Assembly (NCBI GenBank): GCA_004352715.1
Contig: SCFE01000093.1
Span: 769,001 to 833,000, forward strand
Reading direction: 5' to 3'
DNA: 64,000 nt
DNA from: Hofstenia miamia
Taxonomy: Eukaryota > Xenacoelomorpha > Acoela
Below the pieces are notes generated by a model that ran no database searches, was not told the DNA's origin, and worked only from the letters and a program-made list of their open reading frames with translations. A program made the translations under genes and the position numbers. The first letter of the stretch is position 1; each line of letters starts with the position of its first letter. Below, piece by piece: positions 51,801 through 63,800 of this stretch.

Positions 51801-54800
51801 TTCAAATGCACGCCACGGGCCTGGAAGGGGTAGACAGACTATGATCAGCCATCGAGAGTTGTTAATTTTCTTAATGGCTTTCAATTTAACTATGATATGT
51901 TTGAATGCATATTTTAATCAATAGATTAGTTACATGTGAAAATTCCGAGCAAAACTTATAAGCATTGAACATCCCAAGGAAGTTGCACTACCAGTTGTAC
52001 ATATAAAGTTTTTGTTTTGCTTTACAGCTTTACTTAAGAAATCAGTAATCATGCCCATATCTTTCATAGTTTACGTGTTACTTGAAGCCTCAAAAAGAAC
52101 TCGTTCCATTGTTTGGAATTTTTACCATTCCTGAAATTTGACATTTTATAAATAATTATTTGTCCATTGCCACAATCAACTATACATACAAGTGTGTTTT
52201 ATGTTTTAACAAAGAAAATATTTGAAAAAGCTGTTTTTCATTCCTTATGAAGTGAATTTAAGAATCATGAATACTGCTGTTATTTCGGTCATTTTTCTTG
52301 GCAAGATAAACACCGACTGTGTTAAATGTTGCGGTTATTGAAAAGTTGTTTAATCTCATTCAGGTAAGGAGGCACCGTGGAATTGTGCAAGGAAATACGT
52401 TTAAGATGTCAATGGACAGTTTATTTATTGTCCGTTATATATTTATAGTCGTTGTAGTACCAAGATTGCTATCAGCGTATAATAGAACTTTTACATTTTT
52501 CTTGCATTGCATGTTAAGCTGACGGAAATTTCCTTTGTTGAGGATCATTCCTGAATGGGATGAAGATGTGTCCAAACTCCTCACTGTTCTTGTTAAGCTT
52601 GCACGCCATTGTATTTTCGCTTCCCCAGTAATATTTGTGGTTTTTGAGTTATTTGTGCTTGTTTGCTTGAAAAATAGCTTGTAACTTGTAACATGATATT
52701 TCAGGCAACTGCTACAATCCGAATGGAATGTCTTATCCAGCACCCATGGGCATGCAACCTCTCAACTCCACTGATATGGGTTATTCCCCACATTCTGCGT
52801 CGGGTCTCTCAGGTTTGTAATTTGTTTGCAGACTGCATGCATGATTCTATCACTTTTACATTTCCATATGTGGAAACACTAGTTGCAACCATGAGTGAAT
52901 ACATTCATCATTATTCTGTTACGATTATTTGCTTTCGTTTTTGTTTTCCCGCTCCCACCATAAATAACAATCGCCTTTAGCATGGTCACTATTATGTGCT
53001 ACTTACACTACCTTACCAATTTTTAATTGTTATAATCCAAATTTTCTCATTTTTGTTTTAGTGGAATGTGTCCCGTTCGTATCTTAATTAATGAGTCATG
53101 CTAATAATTTTTTAATGTCACTATTAGAGGGAAGTTGTCTTTCATTCTTAATTTATGTAGGCCACAGTGATGAACGGTCTACTCCAAGTGAGCGGGGTCT
53201 TCCTCCATATCCCAGCGCATTGTTGCCCCCTTTAAAGAGTTTCGTGAATGTACAACCGCATGCCAACAGTACTCCGCCGTCGGCACTCGGTAAGCATGCT
53301 TCTTTTTCCTACCGCGTCAGATTCACAACCCAATTGGTCAATTTTAATTAATTTAGTGTCTAAACTTTACTATACTTTCTTCATTTTCGGTTTGCGATAT
53401 TGAACTATCATGCTTAAAAAGTGTCTCAAATATGTCAGGTTTTTACTGTAGTTTAGAAGGAAGTTTAACATGAAGGATCAAATTTATTATTAAAATTCAA
53501 TAGAAATCCATTGTAGGGAAATCCTTTCGCTAATCTCTAAACCTTATGGCTTTGAACAGGGGTCTTGCATGTCATTTAATTTCAAATGAACTAATTTTTT
53601 TTTCAAAATCATCATTTATATAAATATAAAATAAGGCAATTTAAATTAAAATAGAAAGTGAGAAGTCTGCGAGAACTTTTGAAAGATTTGTCTGCTTTAG
53701 ATAAATTGAAAGATGGTTTGGTGCAGAGATGTAAGTGGGGCTTATTTAGGCTCTAATATATTTAACTTCGAGGAATTTTTTTTACACTTATCTTTATAAT
53801 TTTTCCTTGTCGGTCATAAATTTTGCTTTTTATGATGTATAGGAAAATTGTTATGGAAACATGTGGGCTTAGTATTGGAATCTTGGTTGACCTCGGCTAG
53901 GCTGGGCAGGTCTTATTCGTTTTCATGCCCTGGGCCTGTTTCGAATCCTGCCTAGGCTAGGTCTGGTGATTCCGCTCCACTTGCATCATTGGTGTGGTAG
54001 CTTATAAATGTTTTTCAATGTTTGTTTAAAAGAATTTCTACAGTGCTTTACAAACGAATCTTCTAAACTGCGGAGTTAAAATTTTGTTTGAAGGAAGAAA
54101 TGTACAATCTTGAACATAATGACAATAAATTTATCACGTTTTGATGAAATATGCATCAGTATTGATACTTTTTGAGATGTTATTTTTTTGAAATCGGGCA
54201 TGTTTTGTAGCATGTATGTGTTTTTTTCCGAAAGTAAAATAGATTTTCTACAGTTAATTGCATGTTTATTTGTAGACATTCCTTTAAAATTCTATCTCCC
54301 TCACAGTTATAGTAAGTCATTCATTCATTCGTTTCAAGGTTTTACGCATTTTTGTTGTTTAAAGCTACATTCCTAATGTGACAACAGAATTTACGAGATA
54401 ATTCATTTTAAATCATCTATTTATAATTTTTTGCCACATTCTTTACAAGTTGAACACAAAGAAAACATCATTTTTAAACTTTCATTTGTTTAAATTTCTC
54501 CATTATTATGAATGAATTTCAACAGTTGATTCTTTTATTTCTGATTCTGAACTGGAGTAAAAAATATTTCTATGTAGAGTTTTGAAAAAATAAATTTTAG
54601 GGTCAAATATTCTTGCTTACTAACAACGCGTTTTAAGGCATTCCATGTACTTTATTTTCAATCACAGGATGTTCTGTTTATATTTAGTTTAGAGAAATAT
54701 TTAACGCTAATTTTATTCTAGGTTATTATCCAAGAAATTACATAGCTCGTTCACATTGTAAGTTGAAAATCAACTCTTTGTACCGTAATCTGGATAAGTC

Positions 54801-57800
54801 ATTTCATATATAATTTTAGTCAAATTTGAACATTTGTGCCACGACCTCAATGCCAGAAATTGAGGTTATTGATTTATTTAATTTCAAATGCATATACATG
54901 TCAACCGTTATTAATAGGTATTGCATATAGTCGTTATTAAGTTGGTCGATGCGGCTCTCCTGAGTTGAGCACTAAACAATAACTTTTTAACGTTCACAGG
55001 GGTCTCTCCGAATCAATTTACGTTTCAACCACTGTTACCATGTCCAAGACAAGAACTAGCAAACACTGTTGAAATGTTCACGAATCCATTTGATGAAGAC
55101 GTTAATCCGGGTAGTTCCACACTAGAGGCCTCACACTCACAGAGACCTCCGAAAACTATTGGTATGTCCAGAAATTGCTATTTGTTCTTGACACCCAAAT
55201 TTGCCATTAGCTTTTAACGGTAACGTTTTTCCATTAATAACAGCTTTTAACAACACTGCCTAGCATCATGAAATTTAAAAATCAAGCATTGTTCTTAAAA
55301 AATATTTCATATGTAATTAAATTAGTAAAGTTTACATTTTAATCGTCAAATTTACTTTTCTAATTCAACGGGGAGAATTCTATCACACGGTTTTTTAAAA
55401 TTTTTTAAGGATACTACTGTGGACAACGTTATGGCGGGAAAATGCTCGTTCCACTACTGATCTCGATGTTGAAACGTTTTTGATCGTATATATAGAAAGG
55501 CAATTGTTGAGAATTGCAGGATATCCTCCAGACACTGCGAATCTTCACTGATTTTTCGCTTCATCTATAAAACCATTAGTTTTTTTGGCGAGTTTGAATT
55601 ATTTGACCCATTTCTTAAAATTATTTTCTTCATCATCATTTAGCTCTTCAAGTCTAAGGAGCCTCCTTGTCATTCCTTAGAAACCGCAATCTGCCATAGC
55701 TGACTTTCCTAGACAACTGTTCAACAGTTGTCAATGATAATAAATTGACTTCTAGATTTCTTTTCGTTCGCTGCACAATTCAGGATTTTCAAATTAGGAT
55801 CCCCCGGATTTTTTCAAGAGATTTGAATATCGAAATATTTAGTTCGGTCTACTACTCATTTCGTCTTATTTCTCTCCAAAACTTTTCGCCGTTTTTGTTT
55901 GACAATCAAGCACTAGAATATTTGGTAATTTTTGATATTGCATGAATCGGGATAATATAATCAGTAAAGTTTGGTATCCCACATGATTTATAAGACTGCG
56001 TGGCTGCACAAGACACATGGAAATGGTCCTCAAATTGATAATAATGGAAATTATTTTCCCATCAGGAAAATGGTTACATTAATTGCATCCTTGGATATGC
56101 ACGATTAATCACAATCCGAAGATGAATAACTCAGTATTATGATAGATGCATCAGGGCCTTGATTGAATCTGATGCATCCCATGTTATACTTTTGCATCAA
56201 CAATAGCAATGACGGATAGTTTACTTGCATAGACTCTCAAACTATATCATTTAATATATTTTTGTAGTTAGATATCATAGTTGTTCTATTCTTGAAGTAA
56301 TTTCGAATTTATGGTAAAATTCTTGTTCCAAATTACCCCCAGATTACGGTATTTTTTACACAACTAATCATCTTTTGTTCTTTTACTGACATTTTCTTCT
56401 TAACCTCCATTTTGTGTCGCTGTCTGAAAAATGGCGAGCAATGAATTTCATTGAAATTCAATCAGTCGATATATTTTAGGAGATTTGGCTCGTAAATGGC
56501 TATGAATTGTACAGCTGTTATACTGAGCTGCGTATGTCTGCCATCATAATAATTAAATTTCCAATGAAATTTTCTTTGTTGTCTGTGTTAATTAAGTGTT
56601 TTCACTTTTCTTGATTCCAGTTTCTTTGTGGGGGCAATATTCTTATTGCACCTCTAACATTTAGCTTTTTAGTTCGCCCACAGTTCGTAAAGCCTATGAG
56701 TAACACTACAAAGCCATTTAGCCACTCTCGTGAAAGTAATGATGATGTAAGAGTTTTATTAGTAAAAAAAGTTTGTAATTTATTTTGTAAGTGAATTTAC
56801 TATTGTTATCAAATAAATGACATGCTGTCAGACGTTTTTGACGTTTGCTCAGTAATAAATGTCATTCATTATTTCAAGTATGTCTTATGCATTGACAGAG
56901 TGTTCATCGCTAAACGAAGCAAAGTATGCCATGAGAAGAACTGTATTTTGCAGTCATTAGGATGTATTCCGTTTCTGAATCGTCTTTTAATTTCTGAAAT
57001 ATATTCTTTTCACTTTATAAATATCAATGTTTTTTTTTAAAAAGTCATCAATTTATTAACACTACCAATGACGTGCAGTGCATATATTTTCAGGGTTTCA
57101 TGAGAATAGGATGGAATCATTAAATTCTCTTGGGCAATTACAAAAACATGTTGCAAGCCCTATTTCGTATAATGTCTAGTTAAACACAATTAGAAATAAA
57201 GTTCATTTCTTTACTCTTAATTTTCTTGAAACCCGTTAATTTCTATACCATTTCGAGTTTAATGGTAGATTAAGCTAATTGAATATATAAAATGAAAGTT
57301 AAAACAGATGATAATATAATTCAAATGAACATATATAAGCTTCATGTTAAAATAACAAAAAATTATGGTTTAAAAAGTTAATATTTAAGCCTGCATTTTT
57401 GCAAAATAGCGTACTCAACTCACAAACTTTTATGAAATTTCATCTCCGAATAATAAATAGCCCTAGAAATGAGACGCATGATAGTTGCAATTTCCGTGTT
57501 ACGTAATGCAGGAGTAATTATTTAATGATTTGTCTCGTTACTCCTTCCAACGGTTGTAAAAGAAATTCAGTTTACTCAACATTCTTTGCCCAAATCTCAA
57601 GAATTCCGTTAATTTTTGTTGCCTTTTTTACACAAAAATAGTACTCTTTTTTCTTGCATTTTAACTATTTACAATATTTACAGATGCTTGCAAGCAGTTC
57701 ATTTCATCATGGTACTGACACGCCTCACTACACACTGAGAACAAAAAGCTATTTACATATTTACAACTTGACAACATATAACATATAAGGTTACTTTAAC

Positions 57801-60800
57801 TACTGAAACACACAAAAACCTACCCAACGGAAAAGTACTAACTAAAAGAAGGTAGACGAAACAGGAAACACTCAGATACTGGACTTACAGAACAACACAG
57901 ATACTTACATTTAAAACGAGGCATACAAAATTGCACTCATGGTTCACTAAAAAAGACAGTTAATGTTTACAGAAAAGACGGATGTATGATTAAAAATCGA
58001 TGGGATGAGCAATAGACTTGACAATGTAATTAATAATATCTTTGAAATTTGTTTATTTTTCATACAGTTAAAATTCTCAGGCTTTTCATTATGCCGCCTG
58101 TTGCACTGGAACAAGAGATGCTTTGGATTTTCATCCGCTGCCTTACAAAGTCTGCAAACCGGACTGTTGATTAATGTAGTGTTATAGAACTTATCAGGGT
58201 GCAGGATACCGTCTAGCATTACTTTATAAATGATCGTTTTGTAATATGGTCTTATTTAAATATACCCGTATTCTTTTTAAGATGCATAGTATTTCATCAG
58301 TTGAAGATTCCCAATACGTAGCTGCTTTTGTCAGTATGCCCAAGGTCTGCACTTCGTTTGCATAGATAAAGTCAGCTAGGATCTTGCCTTTCATCTTGTA
58401 CTTCAGCTCCAATGTTCTATTCTTTCTCCTTACATTGAAATTCTGCATCCTTCCAGGGCATGTTCTCCATTACTTGTCCCAGAGATTTCAGCATTACAAT
58501 GCAATTTTAATGATTTTACTGTGTTAATTGCATCATATAAATGCGGACATAAATGTTTTAGTGCTGCGGGTGCAGTGGCATGACACAACATATCATACAG
58601 ACCACTTCTGTTACCTGTATTTTTAATGACCATGTTGTATAACTGGCAGGCGAGATGCCATTCGGAATTTAAAATATTAAAAAGCGTATTAATTTTATAA
58701 CTCGCTTGTAGGCAGTAGGTAACTGTATTCCAACCTTATTATAATGACAGTATAACGGATTGGTTGGCCGTAAATGGCTCGTATTGCTCCAGACTCGTTG
58801 TTGAATGTTGTTTCGCATAACTGGCGGATAATACTGTAATTGATATAACAATTTGGTCAGAAGCAAAACATTAAGAGCTTTGGCTTTCCCATACATTGAT
58901 ATTTTGCGATTAGATATAAAATTAATAAGTTGCTTTTTTTCCTCCAAGAAGTTTTGCATATTGACCCCATTGTGTGCCGAAATATTTAATTTGATACCAA
59001 GGAGGTTAATGCATTGATGGTTCGTAGTGCAGCCACTTTCCCAAGTCTTTCCATCATTCAATCCAGTATAGATGGATTTGTCTTTATTAATGGTAAGATC
59101 ACAGGCATGGCTAAATTTTTCTAAAGACATAAATATATTTTTTAAACTTGATGGGTCAGCTGCACAGAACGTGATGTCATCCGCAAACACAAGATACTTG
59201 ACCTCCACTCCTTCGTATTTGAAACCCATGATATATTTATTTAAATTGATATAATTGAGAAAAGGTTCAATTGCAAAATTAAATAAAATACAAAAGAGGG
59301 GGCAACCCTTCCTAACCCCTCTTCCTATAATAATCTCCGGTGATATGTAGCCATTTATTCATAAATATGACTTACTCTGATTGTATAGTGCTCTTATCAA
59401 TGAAATAATTTTTTCAGGTAATCCCATTTTCTTCAGAGTTTTAAGTAAATGACTTTGACTAATGGAATCATATGCCTTGTTGTAGTAGATATTGAGTACT
59501 CCTAGATCGATTCTATTGGCCCTGCATATATCAATAAATGCATTGTACCGTATTGATATTTAAGCAGCTTCTTCTAGATTTGACAAAACCACTTTGTAGC
59601 ACATTTATGTATTTAGCCGAGATTAGGGAAATGCGAGAACATAGCAGATAGGATATTACTTTTAAATCCATGTTTAGTAATTTTATTGGACGCCGCGATT
59701 TCGGCAGGTCTAGAGGTTTGTCCTTATTAGGTAATAGCTTTATTATACCATTGGAAATACTAGCAGAGATAGTACTTGGGAAATAATTGACTTAATTAGA
59801 ATTTTAAAGTAGGGAGCTAATGTAAACTTCAAGGTAAAGGTTGCATTTAAACCATCTAGTCCCGGACAGCTCTTCAACTTCCCTATTGCTTGGTGTATTT
59901 CCTCAATTCTGAAATCTTCTAAAGGCTCACTGTCCACTTTCTCTACTTTTGGTAACTTAAGCTTGGAGAAGTCATCCTCGGCATCTCTTCTGCTATATAA
60001 TTCTCTGTAGAAATCTGAAAAATATTTAATTGTATCATCGATGTTCTCTGAGATTCCTTCGTTTGTTTTCACTTTCTTGATTGAAGATTTAGTGTAGTTC
60101 CTTATCTGCTGTACATTCCCTTCATCAATCTCATATTCAATGTTGTTTATATATTCAAGCTCGTCCTGTGGTTTTTCATGTATGATTTTGCTAATCTGGT
60201 CTATAAGGCTATGAAAGCAATTAGTCACCTAACATAGGATGGAAGCAAGTGTAACCCTTTTGATATGCTTATAATCCTCTTTCCCTAAGCAATTGATGAA
60301 AAGTTCGTTTTTAGAGCTCAACAAAAACTGGGTGGATGGTAATTCATACTTCAATTTTAATTCAGGGCTAGCTCCTTTCCTAGTTGTTGATTTGCTAGTT
60401 GTTATTGCCTCATAATTATTCAAATTTAAGTATTTTTTACACATGTGCCCAATCTTAGTCAATTTCGACTCTTGTATAAAAATATAAGAGGGTTTGTACT
60501 CCTTAAGAGCTGCAAAAATTCTAATATATTTGTTGGAATCTGATATCCCATTTACATTAAAATTGATGGTATTTAGAGCCATATTATGCCGAGCTGAGAG
60601 AGTCACTATCAATTGTTAGCGGTTCCTGTTGAAATGGGGACTCAGGTCTGAGCAACTTAGAATTCACCGGTTCGTTCGGAGAGGGAATGGGCCTCTTGGT
60701 ATTCGTGTTCCATCGCGTGCTATTTGATATTTGTAAATTAGAGTACAGTTGCTTAAGTCTGTTATGATTTTCATCCGTCTTCCGAGCTGGTGTCTCCTCA

Positions 60801-63800
60801 ACTTGGTACACTTCCTTTTCATCTTCCGTTCTTATTGTATTAGGGCTATTACAAGGATTGCTTCTCACAAGGACGGTATTCTCATTAGTAGAGGAATTTA
60901 CATTATAATTGTAATTTACCTTTGGCACCCACTCCGGTTGAAATAATTAATTGAACACTGGGCGTGCCCAGTGTAAAAACACTTTTTACATATGGTTATG
61001 GCTGGGATGTTACATATGATGTGATGGTCTCCCACTAAATGAAAAGATTTGTTTTTCTTGCTCCAATCACTAAACAATATTTGTTGTCATGTGAGCTTTA
61101 ACGTAACTTCTAGCGATTGACCAAATACGCTCTATAGGATTTAGCATGCAAAAAATTTTAAAATTTCATCGTACTTTAGAGTTTCCTTTTCAAACACTAC
61201 TTCAAGGTCACACGGTGGCTATCAATAACTAATAAAAAAAATCATTCCTTTTATTGAGCAGTTTTTTACCATTTCGCGAGCACCTTCTTTATTATACAGT
61301 ATTGGTCAGAAATGATCGTACACCCCTAAAATATTCGTTTATATTCAAAAAGTAAGAATTGCTACATCCAAACATATATATTTATATAACAGTTACACCG
61401 ATTATATGGAGTGCAATGAAATGCGCCTTTTATATCAATATTTTGTGTGCCCACCCTTGTTAGCCAGCACAGAAGCAATGCGAGCAGGCATTGACGTTAC
61501 CAAGCTTATCGGTCAATTCTGGCGGGATTTCTTTCACCCACACCTCCCTGATGGCTTCTTGCAATTGCTTTGACGATGTAGGATTCCTCAGTGCCACTTT
61601 CTCTTTCACAATCTTCCAACAATTCTCAATGACGTTGAGGTCCGGGCTGTTTCCTGGCCACGGACCAATGACGTTGACTCCCTCACTGGCAAAGCACTGC
61701 TTTACTGCTTTCGTCTGATGTACAGGTGCACCATCATGTTGAAAATACGTGCAATTTCGCATGCGCATAAAGTTTGGCAGCTTTTCCTTCACAATTTCCA
61801 AGTAGGTGGACCCCTTGATAGTGGTCCCTGGTGGCATGAACCACAGTCCGCATCTACCGCTGGCGGCTATTGCTCCCCAGATCATCACCTTCGGCGCTCC
61901 TTTAACAGTGGGTTGTGTGTAGCGCTTATCAAACCGCTTTCCAGGCGGCCGGCGCACATGGCGGACGAACGTGGCATGCTGTGTGACCGTGGTCTCATCT
62001 GAAAACATCACTCGACGCCACTGATCATCAGTCCAGTTCTTGTATTTGTTGCAAAATGCCACTCTGGCCTTGATCTGCTTGATTGTCAATCGTGGCTTCA
62101 TTGCCGGGCGATAAGCCTGCAGACCAGCGGCAGATAATCGTCGACGTATTGTTCTTGCAGAAGGCACTGGACCTCCATTTTGAGGCAGTTGGGCTTGCAA
62201 AGATAGAGAACTGGCAAATGGATTTTTCTTTGAGGCCACCACGATTTGATGGTCCATTCTTTCGGTGGTGCACTTGCGCCTTCCACTGCGCTTTGGGAAA
62301 CAATAGCCACCTGTTTTGGCATGCAAATCGAGTGTTCGTCGCAAATACTCACACCAAGTCGAGCGCCAATATCTCGGTAGGAATATCCTTCTTCTCGTAA
62401 AACTTTGATCTTAGCATGAATTTCGTTGCTTAGCTGTCGTCCAGTCATGGCAAAAAATAACTAAAATAATGAACAAATAGTTGCTTATATACACATTAAT
62501 TACTTTAGTGGAATGCCAGTATATCACTAAAATTATATTTTCATTGGTCAATGCGTTGGAAAAAAAACACTATTAGATAGTCCGCCTAAAAGTAGTGCAT
62601 CAATATCTCTTGTGCACCAATATTGGGTTATACCATTGCGACTTTTATTTATTACTAAAGATCTGAAACAAAATAGTGAATTTCAATATTTGGATGACAT
62701 TCTGTATAATATTAGTTTGGAATCTGTCTAAAAGTACTATATTTGGATGACTTCATCTCTATACATTAGCAAATGCAATTTGTTTGGCCTTGAACACTGT
62801 GCGCACGTGTATGATCATTTCTGGCCAATACTGTAGACTATAGCTTATACTGTTGTGAACAAGTACCATCTTTTTTATGCATACAATCAGGTGAATTTTT
62901 GCACCCTTTTTTCGGCGCAATAACAAGTGTACACCCTCTTCTCTTGGAACGGTTTTTTCTTGTAATATGGATATCTACATTAGTATCATCCATATACAAT
63001 ACTGTCTCAGCTTTCCCGTTATGCTCAAGTAAATAATACACGTAATTATTTCTTTATTTTCGAGAGAACTACTAGTTTCTAGTACAAACCTAATGTCTTT
63101 AAACGTATACATTAATCCATCAAGGTGTACTCTGATTTGAGGGATTCAGTGTACAATATTAAATTCCATTTCAAGACGTTTTTACGAAACCTCATTTTTT
63201 CTCAACCTAATCATGACTAAAATAAGGAAAAAAAAAGTTTTTCAATTGAATAAAGTAAGTAAATTTAGTTAAATTTCGCATAATGTTTGTGCTTATTTTC
63301 ACAGTGTTCTTATTATGAACTTGAAATGGTATAGTGTCTTCCGAATACATAAGCACGGTTATTTAATTTCGATACTAATATTTTATCAATAGAAGTAATT
63401 TATATTCAATGCATGTGTAGGGCTAGACTATCCTCGACCACTATAAAGGAAGAACTCGGCCGGTAGAATTGTCTTTAATGATTCTTAGTAAAATAACGTT
63501 AACATCAATTTAACCTTAAACTTTAAAAATTGTTTTAATCTCTGTCTGTAATTGGATCTACTTGAACGAAAATCAACATACATGTGTGCTGCTTTTGTTA
63601 CTTGCAAATCACCACTGTACGTGGATAGTCTTTATGCACTGAACCTCTTACTGTTCTCATGTCATAAATCAGATGAGTTAAGATCTGTTGCAACTTCACC
63701 AGTCGGCATGTTGTTGTGTAATATTGCCAATTTTATTGTCATGTAGTGACCTAAATCCTAAATACAATAGAAATTTGAAGCTTATTAAATTTTTCAGTTA

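Larger units (their letters stand above)
49660..52704 (+). other. Intron in the tail region with MITEs
   Basis: 3.0 kb, containing a Harbinger-type MITE (50128-50350) and a hAT MITE in two copies (50853-51141, 51534-51823) belonging to a duplicated block around the single N at 51320. No coding match. Confidence 0.75.
57690..60950 (-). mobile_element. L1/Tx1-like non-LTR retrotransposon, decayed
   Basis: Reads 60.95 to 57.7 kb on the - strand. Order: the end of an ORF1-like frame (60928-60584), overlapping the start of ORF2 with an APE endonuclease N-terminus (NFNVNGISDSNKYIRIF, then PSYIFIQESKL), a linker and the RT start (SCPGLDGLNATF), RT core (RGVRKGCPLFCILFNF and YLVFADDITFCA), then a C-terminal zinc knuckle CRLCKAADENPKHLLFQC (C-x2-C-x8-H-x4-C). 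5'-truncated in ORF1; 3' limit approximate. Confidence 0.85.
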
